A stretch of DNA of 64,000 nt from Scytonema hofmannii PCC 7110 (GCF_000346485.2 NZ_KQ976354.1:7300273-7364272), one strand, 5' to 3'. Positions 16,981 through 26,495 are shown, counted from the stretch's first letter. The notes: generated by a model from the sequence alone, not told the origin. A program made the numbers and translations.

Positions 16981-18027
16981 ATGCCCATTCTGAATAAAAG
17001 ACTCTACCTTCGCTACATCCTTTGGGCTACCAATAATCAAAGGTGTGCGTTGATGTAGCTTCTTTGGCACCACGTCTAAAATTTCCGTATGTCCTGTGGT
17101 TGCACGACCACCTGCTTGCTCGATAACATACGCTAAAGGAGCAGATTCATAAAGTAAACGCAATTTCCCTTCTGGTTTTGGAAGTGTTCCTGGGTAAAGA
17201 AACACACCACCTTGCAGCAATATTCTGTGGATATCGCTTACCATCGCCCCACTATAGCGAGCGGTATAACCTTCTGTTCTGTGGACATAGCGGATGTACT
17301 CTCGAATTGGTTCATCCCATTGCCAAAAGTTGCCCTCGTTAACACTGTATACGGAACCGCGATCGGGAATGCGAATGTTTTCGTCCGTAAGGATAAACTC
17401 CCCTAAACTGGGGTCGAGGGTAAATGAGTGAACGCCCTTACCTATAGTATAGATCAGCATTGTGCTGGGGCCGTAGAGTATGTATCCGGCAGCAATTTGC
17501 TTGCGTCCTGGAGCCAGTAAATCTCGTGCTTCTCCGTCGAGATCCGTTCCTTCCTGTTGCCGAATCGAGAAGATAGAACCCAAACTGAGGTTTGTATCAG
17601 TATTCGATGAGCCATCAATGGGGTCGTATAGCAGAGTGTAGCGACCTATGGGGCAGTTTTCGGGAATGTAATAGGGTTTTTCCATTTCTTCAGAGGCTAA
17701 GCGGCATACTAACCCGCTTTGCTTAAACACTGAGATAAAAACGTCATTGGCATAAACATCCATTTTTTTAACGGATTCTCCTTGTACGTTCACTTCCCCA
17801 GTAAATCCAAGAACCCCTTCCATTAAGCCAGCACGGCTGAGGCGACGTGCAACTAGCTTACCAGCCAGAGCAATTCGATTCATCAACGTACTCAAATCCT
17901 GTGCTTCAGGCGAAAAGCTCTGAAGTTGCTGTAGGACATGACGGGATAATGTAGTACAATCACGGTCTAACGCCCGGTCTGCTGCTTCGTTATTGAGCGA
18001 CTCCAAAGATTCTGGCGCTTTAGTCAT
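16978..18027 (-). CDS. fbp: Fructose-1,6-bisphosphatase class I
   Basis: A 349-residue class I FBPase, removing the 1-phosphate of fructose-1,6-bisphosphate. I place the start at the ATG at 18027, because GGGAGG lies 9 bases upstream and the resulting MTKAPESL N-terminus has the usual family length. A longer frame reaches 18081. The metal-binding motif DPIDGSSN (135-142 from this start), the preceding ASEEM, and the substrate-binding [15 protein letters not shown] are all present. It is first in the fbp-tal-zwf-opcA operon, so the main promoter should lie upstream in the 18028-18677 region. Its role here is recycling hexose phosphate into the oxidative pentose phosphate cycle. Confidence 0.95.
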   Translation of the reverse strand: MTKAPESLESLNNEAADRALDRDCTTLSRHVLQQLQSFSPEAQDLSTLMNRIALAGKLVARRLSRAGLMEGVLGFTGEVNVQGESVKKMDVYANDVFISVFKQSGLVCRLASEEMEKPYYIPENCPIGRYTLLYDPIDGSSNTDTNLSLGSIFSIRQQEGTDLDGEARDLLAPGRKQIAAGYILYGPSTMLIYTIGKGVHSFTLDPSLGEFILTDENIRIPDRGSVYSVNEGNFWQWDEPIREYIRYVHRTEGYTARYSGAMVSDIHRILLQGGVFLYPGTLPKPEGKLRLLYESAPLAYVIEQAGGRATTGHTEILDVVPKKLHQRTPLIIGSPKDVAKVESFIQNGH

Positions 18028-18677
18028 TGTTCTGTCCTCCCGTGCATAGTAGGTATTTACTTGATTCATCCCGTGCGTCACAACTGTTGGTTGCTGCCTC
18101 TATCTTAGAAAGGTAAATTGACCACTGAAATGTGTTTTTAGATAAACTAAAGAATCAATTCCAAATTGCGGCTATACCAAGCCAAAATCCCATCTGGAAT
18201 GTGGAGCGTAGGGAGTAGGGAGTAGGGAGTGGGGGTATCCCTTTTTCAGAATTGGTTGCGGGATTTTCCCATGATTAGCTGATATGGAATGGTATACCCA
18301 GTAAATATACTTGTTAATTTTGAACGGATCGATCGCTGGTGCCATTTACCTATATTTCATCCTGTAGATAGACAGGCTGGCTCTGGCGAGCGCTACAATT
18401 GCTAGTTAATCACAAATTTGTTAATCCTACTGTTATTCAAGCACGCACTCGCTGGGAAACTTGATTGATGAGGATGTGTAAGCCAACCTCATAGTTAGTT
18501 TGTTGCTGCCAAACCTACTCTGGGAAAGCAAAATGTGGCAAGCTGTGACCTGTCTCACTTTGTCACAACTTGCCGAGGGCACTCCTATGAAAGTGCAAAA
18601 AACAACTGTTTCTAGAAAACTTAGCAGTTAATAGCTTGCGTAACTAGAAGACAATTTGTTATCATCGTATTCTGCTT
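18028..18677. other. Long intergenic region upstream of fbp
   Basis: This 650-base spacer holds the fbp promoter region, an AGGGAGT array (18209-18233) and a strong stem-loop (18537-18574). I see no gene. No unambiguous NtcA site (GTA-N8-TAC) was found by eye. Confidence 0.55.
18537..18574 (-). terminator. Stem-loop downstream of the RNA-binding protein gene
   Basis: GGCAAGCTGTGAC (18537-18549) pairs with GTCACAACTTGCC (18562-18574), 12 of 13 positions, around a 12-base loop. It lies about 100 bases beyond the rbp stop on the minus strand and is followed by a weak T-rich stretch. It may be a transcription terminator or an mRNA-stabilising structure. Confidence 0.4.
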
Positions 18678-18977
18678 TTAATAAGACTCTTGTTTTTTCA
18701 CCCAACTACCTCGTCGGTTGCCATTATTGTTTTCTTCTCGTGGTTTGGCTTTATTAACCCTGAGTTGACGACCCATCCATTCTGCGCCATCCAATTCTGA
18801 TATGGCTGCGTCCTCTTGGGTGTCTTCATTCATATCAACAAAAGCAAAACCCCGAAGTCGTCCGGTTTCGCGATCGGTAGGTAAAACAACTCTTTTGACC
18901 TCGCCGTATTCTGCAAATACAACTTTTAAGTCTTCTTCAGTGGCGCGGTAGGAGAGATTTCCAACGTAAATAGTCAT
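18678..18977 (-). CDS. RRM-type RNA-binding protein (Rbp)
   Basis: A 99-residue glycine-poor cyanobacterial RNA-binding protein with a single RRM. RNP2 is IYVGNL (3-8) and RNP1 is RGFAFVDM, followed by a short Arg/Asn-rich tail. I start it at the ATG at 18977 (MTIYVGNL), the conserved family start; the open frame runs 14 codons further upstream without family similarity. These proteins bind RNA, are often cold-induced, and in cyanobacteria have been linked to mRNA localisation and regulation. It stands alone between two long noncoding regions; the long leader (18978 onward) fits post-transcriptional control. Confidence 0.9.
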   Translation of the reverse strand: MTIYVGNLSYRATEEDLKVVFAEYGEVKRVVLPTDRETGRLRGFAFVDMNEDTQEDAAISELDGAEWMGRQLRVNKAKPREENNNGNRRGSWVKKQESY

Positions 18978-19408
18978 GTGAATCACGTAAGTCGCAACGA
19001 AGAGAGAAAAGCTCAGCATAAAGGAACAGATAAAACAAAGAGCAAATGCTGCTTTAGTTGATCTGACTTGCAGGCAGAAAAATGTGTAATGAAGATGTAA
19101 CTTTCGGCAGTTACGTCATTACAAAATTGCCATCTGTTAAGCTAAGTTTTCGCATACGCTCATATCATAACCGATCGTGTTGTTTTTCAAAGTATGAGAT
19201 TTTACAAACATATATAAGATATAATCAGTCTCGCTTATATACCCAATTTTTTCTATAGTCAGTAGAATTTTATTGATTTTTTTAAGCGTTGAGAGAAAAT
19301 TATACCTATTTCTATAGATGCGAAATTGACTTTTTAATACTCATTAACCTAAGTTAAGGGTAAGTAAACTGACCCTTAACTTGATATCCCAACAACTACA
19401 TCCAAACG
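18978..19408. other. Intergenic region upstream of the RNA-binding protein gene
   Basis: A 431-base AT-rich spacer. It should contain the rbp promoter and a long 5' leader, typical of cold-regulated rbp genes. I see no gene or clear repeat in it. Confidence 0.5.
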
Positions 19409-19627
19409 TTACTCAATAGAGATTGTTTGTGGACCATTAGCTTTGCCATTATGTGCCTGACTGGTCGCAGAACTGTAAGTATTTGTACTTAATTTTTCAG
19501 AAAGCCAACTTTTAACGGGGTCATCTGCAAGGTTTAGTTTTAGCATCCCAGAAACAAATCCACCCATGAAGGACATTGGGTGTTGGGCTAGTTGTTTAAA
19601 TATTGGTGTTAATTCTTCAAGGAACAT
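19409..19627 (-). CDS. Small conserved cyanobacterial protein, function unknown
   Basis: A 72-residue protein starting MFLEELTPIFKQLAQHP at the ATG at 19627, with AGGAG just upstream; the longer open frame only reads an AGGGAGT repeat array. The N-terminal half (LAQHPMSFMGGFVSGMLKLNL) is amphipathic, then comes DDPVKSWLSEKL, then a low-complexity Ser/Asn tail. I recognise the N-terminal 45 residues as a small protein common in cyanobacteria but know no function. It lies downstream of the ribonucleotide reductase gene with only a repeat array between, so co-transcription is possible. Confidence 0.7.
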   Translation of the reverse strand: MFLEELTPIFKQLAQHPMSFMGGFVSGMLKLNLADDPVKSWLSEKLSTNTYSSATSQAHNGKANGPQTISIE

Positions 19628-19637
19628 AACGAGTCTC

Positions 19638-19701
19638 CTAAGGAGTAGGGAGTAGGGAGTAGGGAGTAGGGAGTAGGGAGTAGGGAGTAGGGAGTAGGGA
19701 G
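19638..19701. repeat. AGGGAGT heptamer array
   Basis: About nine consecutive AGGGAGT units separate the nrdJ gene from the small downstream gene. Confidence 0.8.
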
Positions 19702-19738
19702 TGGGAAGACTCCTCACCCCTACCCTAAATCCTAACCT

Positions 19739-22700
19739 CTAACCCCTTTCATTATTTTGTTCGGGCATCATGCATTTGTCTGAGTCACACCCTGCTGGTC
19801 CGGATTCCATTAACTCACCAAAATCATAGTTACTTAAAACGCCATGAAAATCATCTGTTTTACGGCGCATTTCTACTTGCTTCATAAACTGTTCGTATTG
19901 CTCTTTTGAAATTGGCTCAAAAGGCAAACGGGGGAAAGTTTGGAGATCGTCAAATCTTGCGAGCAGTGCAGCACTCATGTAACCTTCATCATCTCTGATG
20001 GCTTCATATATCCGAGTTCCCAAAGCTTCTACTTCATTTTCTCGGAGTTCAATGGTTGCTGAAGTGTTGTGTGTCACGTAAAACTTTTGAACTTGCATAT
20101 AAAAATCCGTTTGGGCGAGGGCGCTAAATTGACTGATGTCGATTTCATCAGCACCTGGTAAATCAGCCCACAGTACAGAGACTGGGATCTCCACAAGCCA
20201 TTCGCTGACTCGCGGATCGAAGGGATCGTTTAACAAATTACCCTGTTCGTCTTTATCAGATTGGGAGGGGATGACATTGTAGCCGTAGTCAATACAAGCT
20301 AAGGCAACTGGGTCATTTTTACCGAAGGTGATCCGCCGCAGAAATCTTTGTGCTTTGGGAGGATGCCATCCTGGGCTAGCACCTGTTAGTAAGGACTTGG
20401 TACCGCTAGGCTGAACTGTGGTGCAACGGTTGGGACGCTTGAGACCATGGCGATCGCAATAATCCCAAACAACACCATGAACGGTATCTTTCCAGAAACT
20501 TAAGTATTTTTGTTCTTGACCCTTAAACGCCAATCCTTGAGTTGTTTCTGGTCTTCCTTCTGCCCACCAACGCAACCAATCAACGCCAAAAGCATGGACA
20601 AAGAAATCAAATAACCCCGTGAAAGAAACACCCACAATTGGATCTAATTCCCGGCTGTACTGATAGCGGGGTTCAAGAAATTTGTGATGCAAAAGTGATG
20701 CTACAGAAAGCGCTCCTGCAGTGAAAGCTTCTTCTTGTTCTTTGTAGTTCAGTGGAGCGATTTGATTGAGGTGAACCTCAGCCAAGTTACAGTTTCCAGT
20801 TAGGGTATTGCCAAAAACTCCTTTATGACATTCTGGTTCATTAAAGCAGTAAGTATTGTGTAGTCCAGGCAATTCTTCAACACTTTTTACAACTTGCCAT
20901 TTTCCTTTGTATTTTGCCTTTGTTCCTTTACTAACATTCAAGCGATGACAAGGAATTATACCACAGTCCGTTATTTGTAAGTAGTACAAATCCTGACTTC
21001 TAATACCATAGTTTGTTATTGCGCCTTTATAAGCACAAAGATTGAGCGATGAACGGATACCGCATTTAGTCAGTAATAATTGAACTCGATAAGCACGTTC
21101 GTAGTCAGAAATATAAATTCTGATACCGTTGCTTTTTGTGTTTGAGCCATCCGTATCGGCTAGACCTGCGATAAAGTTTAAGATAGCTGGACGGCTCCAG
21201 CTAGCAATTACATTTAGGGATTCTGGATTTGTCTTTAAGCTTTTCAAAAACTCTCCAGAAAAACCAAGATCTGTTACATCTATAAAAGTAGGTAAGTAGC
21301 TATAAATTCTTTCGCTAGACTTACTTCCTGCTACAGGTAAAGCCGATTTCTTTTCGTAAAGCCTAACTTTAGGATTGTTATTTCTATCTGTAGTTCCATC
21401 TCCTACAGCTATCCCTAAAGTATAGGCATACTCTGGGTCAATGTTTAATCCATCCTCATACTGAATAGTGAAAGGTTCTGTGTGAATTGTATATGGGCTA
21501 GTATCCATCAAATCCTTTGTTTGGACTTCCTGATACACTTTGTCAAAGCGATCCTTCACAAAAAAACGATGATACTCAGTTACATCTATGTAAGAACCAT
21601 CGCCAAAACGAACTCGATACAGCTTGCGATCGCTACCTGTCTTCAAAGGTATTACTTGGCTCCATTTTTGTCCATTCCAGATTTCAACCTCCGAGCCTAC
21701 AATTTCCTTAATTTTGTGCATTCCATCTCTAGTAATGAGTAAAGTTTCACCACTCACACAATGGAAGTTACTACCAATGATCTCGCCACATGGGTTCAGA
21801 CCAAACCGAGCTAAACGATGCTCTAACTCGTTAACATCAATAGGATAACGTTGTTGCAACCAAGCTTCTGCTTTACCTTGAGCATAAGCCTTGAGAAAAT
21901 CTACTTTTTGTTCGTGGCTTTTTAATAGGTCACAATTAGCTCTGGCTACAGCTTCACCAGCCCATTGAATTGCACCTTCGCCACTGTAGTATTGTTTGCG
22001 GACAGCATCAATACATTCTTCTAATGTTGGTTTGTAGTGGAATACTCTGCTGTGGTTTGCCATCCTGAGAGCATCGCGTTCTGGATCGATTCGCCAGTTA
22101 CCATTTTCGTCTTGCTGCCAAAGATTAGATTTCGCGTCTGCAAATAAGCGATCGTCGCCAGAACCTTGACGAATACCTGCAGATCTTCGAATATTGCCAG
22201 CGACAATTGTGACAGCAGCTTCATCAATCAACAAACAGCATTCAACAGAATTTAACTGTCTTCCTACAGCTTTATTTAAAATCAATGCACAACGCTCGTA
22301 AAGCCCAGGCAATTTGACAGGATTGGCAACTCCTCCAAAGCCGTTAAGTGGCTCTCCTGCTTTACGTACATCACTAATATCGACAATCACTTGAACTTCT
22401 TGTGTAAACCGTTCATTGGTTGAGAGTTCCAACAATCTTTGATAAGACTGTACCCAACCTTGGCGACTATCTCCAACATAAATTGTTACGAGATTGCCCT
22501 CTATTTTAACTTCTGTTTCCTCACGACGCTGTTCGGTTCGGGTACTACCGATTTCTCCTTGAACTTTGACTATGAGGCGATTGCGGATGGGAGGGAGTTG
22601 ATTGATATATTTGGGTTCTAGAACTGCTCCAGTACCGCAGCCCATCATCGCTAAGTCCATCATTAGACCAAAAGCACTCCAGTCTACAGCATTAGTAGAC

Positions 22701-23011
22701 GTGCAATTGTATGCTCCAGAAAAATTCTTTTGCTGCAATAACCAGTCTGTACCTCCAACCCACAACCATCTTCCACTAGGTAATGCTTTCAAATTTCGCT
22801 GCATCCGACTTAGGATCTCAGCCTCTTCTGGCAGAAGCTGACCCAATTCAATTAAGCCCGATAACGTGCGATCGCAAACTTGTTCCCAAGTTTCTCTCAC
22901 TCCAGCCTCTTTACGGCGGCTGTAAGTTCTAAAAAACACTGGGTTGGCTGCTGGGGCTGTTTCGGGAAATGTGGTACTCTTTAGACGTTCTCTTTCTAGC
23001 TCGCGAACCAT
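19739..23011 (-). CDS. nrdJ: Adenosylcobalamin-dependent ribonucleotide reductase (class II) with an intein
   Basis: A 1090-residue precursor starting at the ATG at 23011; a TTG two codons earlier is also open. The host enzyme (767 residues after splicing) makes deoxyribonucleotides using B12 to form a thiyl radical. It shows NPCGEI with the thiyl Cys408 and Glu410, the N-terminal redox Cys103 in GAYNCTSTN, the TTVQPSGTKSLL loop, and a C-terminal CDSDKC pair that would relay electrons from thioredoxin. An intein of 323 residues interrupts it ten residues after Cys408. The first residue after the intein is a Cys in CNLAEVHLNQ, which both supports splicing and corresponds by position to the second active-site redox cysteine. 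The B12 need fits the cobalamin genes elsewhere in the window. Confidence 0.93.
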   Translation of the reverse strand: MVRELERERLKSTTFPETAPAANPVFFRTYSRRKEAGVRETWEQVCDRTLSGLIELGQLLPEEAEILSRMQRNLKALPSGRWLWVGGTDWLLQQKNFSGAYNCTSTNAVDWSAFGLMMDLAMMGCGTGAVLEPKYINQLPPIRNRLIVKVQGEIGSTRTEQRREETEVKIEGNLVTIYVGDSRQGWVQSYQRLLELSTNERFTQEVQVIVDISDVRKAGEPLNGFGGVANPVKLPGLYERCALILNKAVGRQLNSVECCLLIDEAAVTIVAGNIRRSAGIRQGSGDDRLFADAKSNLWQQDENGNWRIDPERDALRMANHSRVFHYKPTLEECIDAVRKQYYSGEGAIQWAGEAVARANCDLLKSHEQKVDFLKAYAQGKAEAWLQQRYPIDVNELEHRLARFGLNPCGEIIGSNFHCVSGETLLITRDGMHKIKEIVGSEVEIWNGQKWSQVIPLKTGSDRKLYRVRFGDGSYIDVTEYHRFFVKDRFDKVYQEVQTKDLMDTSPYTIHTEPFTIQYEDGLNIDPEYAYTLGIAVGDGTTDRNNNPKVRLYEKKSALPVAGSKSSERIYSYLPTFIDVTDLGFSGEFLKSLKTNPESLNVIASWSRPAILNFIAGLADTDGSNTKSNGIRIYISDYERAYRVQLLLTKCGIRSSLNLCAYKGAITNYGIRSQDLYYLQITDCGIIPCHRLNVSKGTKAKYKGKWQVVKSVEELPGLHNTYCFNEPECHKGVFGNTLTGNCNLAEVHLNQIAPLNYKEQEEAFTAGALSVASLLHHKFLEPRYQYSRELDPIVGVSFTGLFDFFVHAFGVDWLRWWAEGRPETTQGLAFKGQEQKYLSFWKDTVHGVVWDYCDRHGLKRPNRCTTVQPSGTKSLLTGASPGWHPPKAQRFLRRITFGKNDPVALACIDYGYNVIPSQSDKDEQGNLLNDPFDPRVSEWLVEIPVSVLWADLPGADEIDISQFSALAQTDFYMQVQKFYVTHNTSATIELRENEVEALGTRIYEAIRDDEGYMSAALLARFDDLQTFPRLPFEPISKEQYEQFMKQVEMRRKTDDFHGVLSNYDFGELMESGPAGCDSDKCMMPEQNNERG
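20792..21760 (-). mobile_element. Intein with LAGLIDADG homing endonuclease inside nrdJ
   Basis: The intein runs from Cys (CVSGETLLITRDG, splicing block A) to Asn (end of GNTLTGN), followed by extein Cys. Block B is seen as VTEYHRFFV (T-x-x-H). Two dodecapeptide motifs, LGIAVGDGT and FIAGLADTDGS, mark a two-motif LAGLIDADG endonuclease. The penultimate residue is Gly rather than the usual His, and a His (ECHKGVFGN) precedes it by 11 residues in the position of the block F histidine. At 323 residues it is a compact but full-length intein, so homing activity is plausible. Confidence 0.9.
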
Positions 23012-23140
23012 AATCAAGTCTTGTTGCTTTTTGACATAGATTACGACTATACGCCAAGTAGATGAGAGGGTAAAGATTGCAAAATTCGGAGATTTACGCT
23101 AAGTCTAAGGATATACTCAATGCAGCTAGCACCTAATACT

Positions 23141-23233
23141 AAATCCGCTTTTATCACTCCCTTTAAGCCTAAACGACTGAAGTCGTGGCTACACAAACGA
23201 AGTCACGGGCGGACTAGATGATAAAAGGGATTT
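23141..23233. repeat. Inverted-repeat element upstream of nrdJ
   Basis: AAATCCGCTTTTATCA (23141-23156) faces TGATAAAAGGGATTT (23219-23233); the arms match except for one inserted base. The 62-base core holds an ACGACTGAAGTCGT palindrome. It is about 93 bases long and looks like a small non-autonomous element. Confidence 0.6.
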
Positions 23234-23286
23234 GCTATAAGCTGTTATCACTTGGTCACTGGTTACTGCTCACTGTTGGAGGATAG

Positions 23287-23871
23287 TTGGAAACTCTTGC
23301 GCCATGGCGATCGCCTCTTGCTCGTGCTCTTCATCGCAATCGTAGCGATTCCCATTCCCGATATTTTCAACTAGCAACCGTTCAAGCTGATGGGCGTCCT
23401 GCCAACCGTACTGTTGTATTTCGAGGCTTTCTTGAAGATACCAACTATCTAAAAATTATTACTGATACTCGAAGTCAAAAATTTAATCAAATAAAGGATC
23501 GAGCTTGGGGAGAAGCTTGCTGGTATTTTACGAACACTCGCGAGCAATTTCGTTTTGCAGGCGAACTGGTACTTGTAGATGCTAATCATCCCGATCCAAA
23601 AATGCAAAAAGCCCGTCAGATTGCGTGGCAAGAGATTTCAGACAACGCCCGCTTGCAATTCGCTTGGCCAGCTCCCGGTGAATCGAGAAGCTCGCAAGAG
23701 GCTTTCTCTCCATCACCTCCTGATTCAACTTTGCCTCTCTCGAATTTTTGTTTGTTATTGCTCGATCCCGTTCAAGTGGATCATCTTGAATTACGAGGCG
23801 ATCCCCAAAATCGATGGTGTTATTTGCAGGATGAATCACAGACTTGGTCTGTTGTAGCAGTGAATCCTTAA
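23287..23871 (+). CDS. PPOX-class FMN flavoprotein (pyridoxamine 5'-phosphate oxidase family)
   Basis: A 194-residue protein with the split-barrel FMN-binding fold. Family motifs are FQLATVQADGRPANRTVVFRGF, the ITDTRSQKFNQI phosphate-binding stretch, and a C-terminal VDHLELRGDPQNRWCY that resembles the substrate site of PdxH. I recognise it as the cyanobacterial Alr4036/Npun_F5749-like group, for which the reaction is not defined. The start is a TTG at 23287 with GGAGGA just upstream; no ATG exists before the conserved APWRSPLA. It ends just before a MITE copy. A true PdxH would be longer and better conserved around the C-terminus. Confidence 0.82.
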   Translation: METLAPWRSPLARALHRNRSDSHSRYFQLATVQADGRPANRTVVFRGFLEDTNYLKIITDTRSQKFNQIKDRAWGEACWYFTNTREQFRFAGELVLVDANHPDPKMQKARQIAWQEISDNARLQFAWPAPGESRSSQEAFSPSPPDSTLPLSNFCLLLLDPVQVDHLELRGDPQNRWCYLQDESQTWSVVAVNP

Positions 23872-23873
23872 TA

Positions 23874-23996
23874 GACTTCCAAATAAAAAAATCTCCTAAA
23901 ATTTCTTGTGGTATGGTGCTCACAGCCCGCTACTCATATAGGACGGGCAGGGACGCCCCGTTCCACAAGATTGAGTAATTTATTTCTTGGAAATCC
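23874..23996. mobile_element. MITE-like repeat, copy 3
   Basis: It opens with GACTTCCAAATAAAAAAAT and ends with ATTTATTTCTTGGAAATCC, imperfect inverted repeats. The inner boxes CTTGTGG (left) and CCACAAG (right) and the ACAGCCCGC core match the 9101 copy. It begins a few bases after the flavoprotein stop. Confidence 0.65.
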
Positions 23997-24099
23997 TTAA
24001 TTCAAACTTGTAGAGGCGCAATGCCTTGCGCCCCTACGTGCAGATGATAGTTCTCATTCGTTGAAATGACTCTTTTCCAGTCCCTAGTCCCCAGTTCTA

Positions 24100-24894
24100 T
24101 TAAATCCCTGCACCATCCAAAAACTCTTCTATTACCCTATCGTCAATCCGACAGCGAGTGCGAGTTTCTGTAAAAACTGGCTCCTCTGTTAGGAGGTGGG
24201 TATGAGAAGAATACTGTTCTTTCAAAGCAGCGGTTAGGTTAGGAACTGACAAGTTTTGTTGCACATCTTGCAACTGTTGAATTTGTTGTTCGAGTTGCTC
24301 AAGCCTGTCTACTAAAGCACGTATCACTTGCGCTTCAGCATCTGGTAAACTTCCATGCTCTAGCGGATCGACGCGAACTCCAGCGCGATAAATAATCCGA
24401 CCGGGTATGCCAACTACGGTACAGTCAGATGGAACATCACGCAAAACAACCGATCCAGCACCGATGCGGACATTGTTGCCAATATGAATATTGCCCAGCA
24501 CTTTTGCGCCTGCTCCAACCACAACATTTTCACCTACAGTCGGATGGCGCTTACCACATTCTTTTCCCGTACCACCAAGGGTAACACCTTGGTAAATCAG
24601 GGTATAGTCTCCAATAATTGCTGTTTCTCCAATAACCACGCCCATTCCATGATCAATAAAAACTCCTTGTCCGATTGTTGCACCAGGGTGAATTTCGATT
24701 CCAGTTAAAAACCGGGCTAGGTGGGAAATGAGACGGGGAATAAAGGGAATACCAATGCTATACAACCAATGAGCAAACCGATGAAATAACAGGGCTTGCA
24801 ATCCGGGGTAGCAAAACAATACTTCCAACCAGTTGCGGGCTGCTGGATCTCGGTCAAATATAATGCGGAAGTCAGTCAAAAGAGTAGATAACAC
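24100..24894 (-). CDS. cysE: Serine O-acetyltransferase CysE
   Basis: A 264-residue enzyme that acetylates serine for cysteine synthesis. The N-terminal helical region ([31 protein letters not shown]) is followed by left-handed beta-helix hexapeptide repeats with [13 protein letters not shown] and [15 protein letters not shown], which include the catalytic His and Asp. A C-terminal extension (about 190-264) contains a short coiled coil and an acidic end, longer than in enteric CysE, and seen in cyanobacterial members. The start is GTG at 24894. No other cys gene is nearby. Confidence 0.93.
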   Translation of the reverse strand: MLSTLLTDFRIIFDRDPAARNWLEVLFCYPGLQALLFHRFAHWLYSIGIPFIPRLISHLARFLTGIEIHPGATIGQGVFIDHGMGVVIGETAIIGDYTLIYQGVTLGGTGKECGKRHPTVGENVVVGAGAKVLGNIHIGNNVRIGAGSVVLRDVPSDCTVVGIPGRIIYRAGVRVDPLEHGSLPDAEAQVIRALVDRLEQLEQQIQQLQDVQQNLSVPNLTAALKEQYSSHTHLLTEEPVFTETRTRCRIDDRVIEEFLDGAGI

Positions 24895-25099
24895 GCTTAT
24901 AAAACTCTCGTTTTGCCAAACAAGTTACACTTTATCTTAACGTTAATTGCCAATTGCTAAATGAGTCAGCACAATTAGAGTTAACTAGTGATGATGGTCA
25001 TTTGTCATTTGTCATCTGTCATTGGTGAGAATTTTAAGTATAATTACATTTTGTAATGTAGTTGGGTTTATTTCCGCCCTAGCCACTTAATTCAGAAAT

Positions 25100-25402
25100 C
25101 TACTCATCGTCCACATCTGCGAATATAGATTTTAAATCCCGATAACCGCTAACTACTCGGACAATAACAATACTATCTTCAAAAACTTTATAAAAAATAA
25201 TGTAACTATTCAATGGTATTCCTCTCAGCCTTGGAGCAAGATTTGCGTAACTTCGACCTATGTTTGGAAATTTAGCTACATTTTGACACTTCTTATTAAA
25301 TTCTCGAATCAATCTTTCTCCGGCGTCGATGTTGTGAACTAGAAAATAATCCAAAATATCATCTAAATCTTGGCTTGCTTCTTTTGCAATAAAATATTCC
25401 AT
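25100..25402 (-). CDS. ParE/RelE-type toxin
   Basis: A 100-residue toxin of the RelE/ParE superfamily, with the N-terminal helical hairpin (ASQDLDDILDYF), the RLIREFNKKC helix, and the C-terminal strand pattern RGIPLNSYIIFYKVFEDSIVIVRVVSGYRDL. ParE members poison gyrase while RelE members cut mRNA; the sequence favours the ParE side, but this is not certain. It overlaps the antitoxin stop by one base, the usual antitoxin-first, translationally coupled order. It lies between cysE and a transposase relic. Confidence 0.85.
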   Translation of the reverse strand: MEYFIAKEASQDLDDILDYFLVHNIDAGERLIREFNKKCQNVAKFPNIGRSYANLAPRLRGIPLNSYIIFYKVFEDSIVIVRVVSGYRDLKSIFADVDDE

Positions 25403-25668
25403 TATTTTTGAGTTTGACGCGCTTTCCGCAATTTCTCTTCTAGTCGCTCCATTACCACTTCACCATCTAGTACTTCTCCACGTTCGATTTGAGCAAGCCC
25501 AATAGCTATTTTTTTTCGTGTTTCCTCTTCCCACTCTTGATAACCCTTCTCCCATTCTTCAAGTAACTTCAATGCTTTAGCAATAACATCTTCAGCATTC
25601 TCATATCTACCTGTAGCAATTCGGGTTTGAATAAATTGCTCGTATTCGGTTTTAAGTTGGATGTTCAT
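25402..25668 (-). CDS. ParD-like antitoxin
   Basis: An 88-residue protein whose N-terminal half (LKTEYEQFIQTRIATGRYENAEDVIAKALKLLEE) is a ribbon-helix-helix DNA-binding/dimerisation domain of the ParD/CC2985 type. The C-terminal half is a long charged helix that would wrap the toxin. It immediately precedes the ParE-type toxin gene and should repress its own promoter, located just upstream of 25668. Confidence 0.85.
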   Translation of the reverse strand: MNIQLKTEYEQFIQTRIATGRYENAEDVIAKALKLLEEWEKGYQEWEEETRKKIAIGLAQIERGEVLDGEVVMERLEEKLRKARQTQK

Positions 25669-25689
25669 AATTTCTACCTCTAGTTATCC

Positions 25690-25889
25690 TGCATTTCCCT
25701 TGCCATGTTTGAACACTGCTACCAAGACTATTATTGCTACTGCCACTGCCTATAAAATAGCACGGATTTTTTATCGACTTTGGACACACAGAGGAGATTA
25801 TACTGACCCAAGCATGAGATCGCTCGCTACTTCTTTCAAACGTTCCCAGTATCGGCTAAGCGATCGCAATTTTCAGAGAATTTTGGTCA
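25690..25889 (+). pseudogene. Transposase C-terminal relic
   Basis: The plus strand here reads ATATAYKIARIFYRLWTHRGDYTDPSM, which resembles the C-terminal region of cyanobacterial IS transposases (AHKLARIFYHL-type). The match is preceded by unrelated residues, has no proper start, and dissolves after DPSM into repeat-like sequence with a HIP1 site. Only a remnant remains and no flanking inverted repeats were found. The IS family cannot be fixed from so short a piece. Confidence 0.4.
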
Positions 25890-26387
25890 TTAGCTCTGCT
25901 CCTGTATCTTGAGTCTATAGTTTCGCCTTTCTCCTGGTTTAAATGTGCCTACCCATATGCGGTATGTACCTGCTTTCCAAGTGGTATCTGTAATGCTAGC
26001 GTCTTTATTTCTACCAGTATCATCGCCACACCGAACTATGCTATTATCTGGTCCTTGAATTACCAAAGTTGTATCAGCGCCACCTGTATCAACTTGTATT
26101 TTGAGGCGAGAAAAGTCTTTTTCCAAAATTAGGATATGATCTGGCTTGGGGTCGGCATAGCCGATACACACATTTCTGTTGCGATCGCGATTGCTAATAG
26201 CAGACAAGGAGTACGATCCACCTGTATAACCTGCTATTGTTCCTTTCGTTGATTCAAACCCAGGTGACAGAGCTAGCTTACCAAAGTTTGCTGTTGTATC
26301 TGCTAACACAGGGGTAGAAGCAAGTGCGGCAAGTGCAGCTAGGAACCATATGCTTTTGATCGTAGATTGGGGGCCACTACGTTTCAT
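25890..26387 (-). CDS. Secreted beta-sandwich protein, function unknown
   Basis: A 165-residue protein with a signal peptide (hydrophobic core about 12-25, likely cleavage after VLA at 29). The mature part is beta-rich with Gly/Ser/Asp, including YSLSAISNRDRNRNVCIGY, a VDTGGADTTLVIQGPDNSIVRCGDD strand pair and WKAGTYRIWVGTF. The last stretch resembles the pre-peptidase C-terminal (PPC) beta-sandwich, in which a GTYxIWVG strand recurs. Two cysteines (Cys74 and Cys119) could form a disulfide in the periplasm. I know no function. No co-transcribed partner is apparent. Confidence 0.7.
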   Translation of the reverse strand: MKRSGPQSTIKSIWFLAALAALASTPVLADTTANFGKLALSPGFESTKGTIAGYTGGSYSLSAISNRDRNRNVCIGYADPKPDHILILEKDFSRLKIQVDTGGADTTLVIQGPDNSIVRCGDDTGRNKDASITDTTWKAGTYRIWVGTFKPGERRNYRLKIQEQS

Positions 26388-26495
26388 AATACCCCTTCCT
26401 TCAGTCTGAGTAGAGTTGTTTTCTATACTCAGACTATCAGGAAAAACATTGAAGCTTTCCTTTCTTGTGGCACCTTTGATTGTGGCACAGGAAAC

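Noticed and set aside
25661..25912. Intact plus-strand gene
   Set aside because: Only an internal segment resembles a transposase C-terminus; the start and end are unrelated, so it is listed as a relic.
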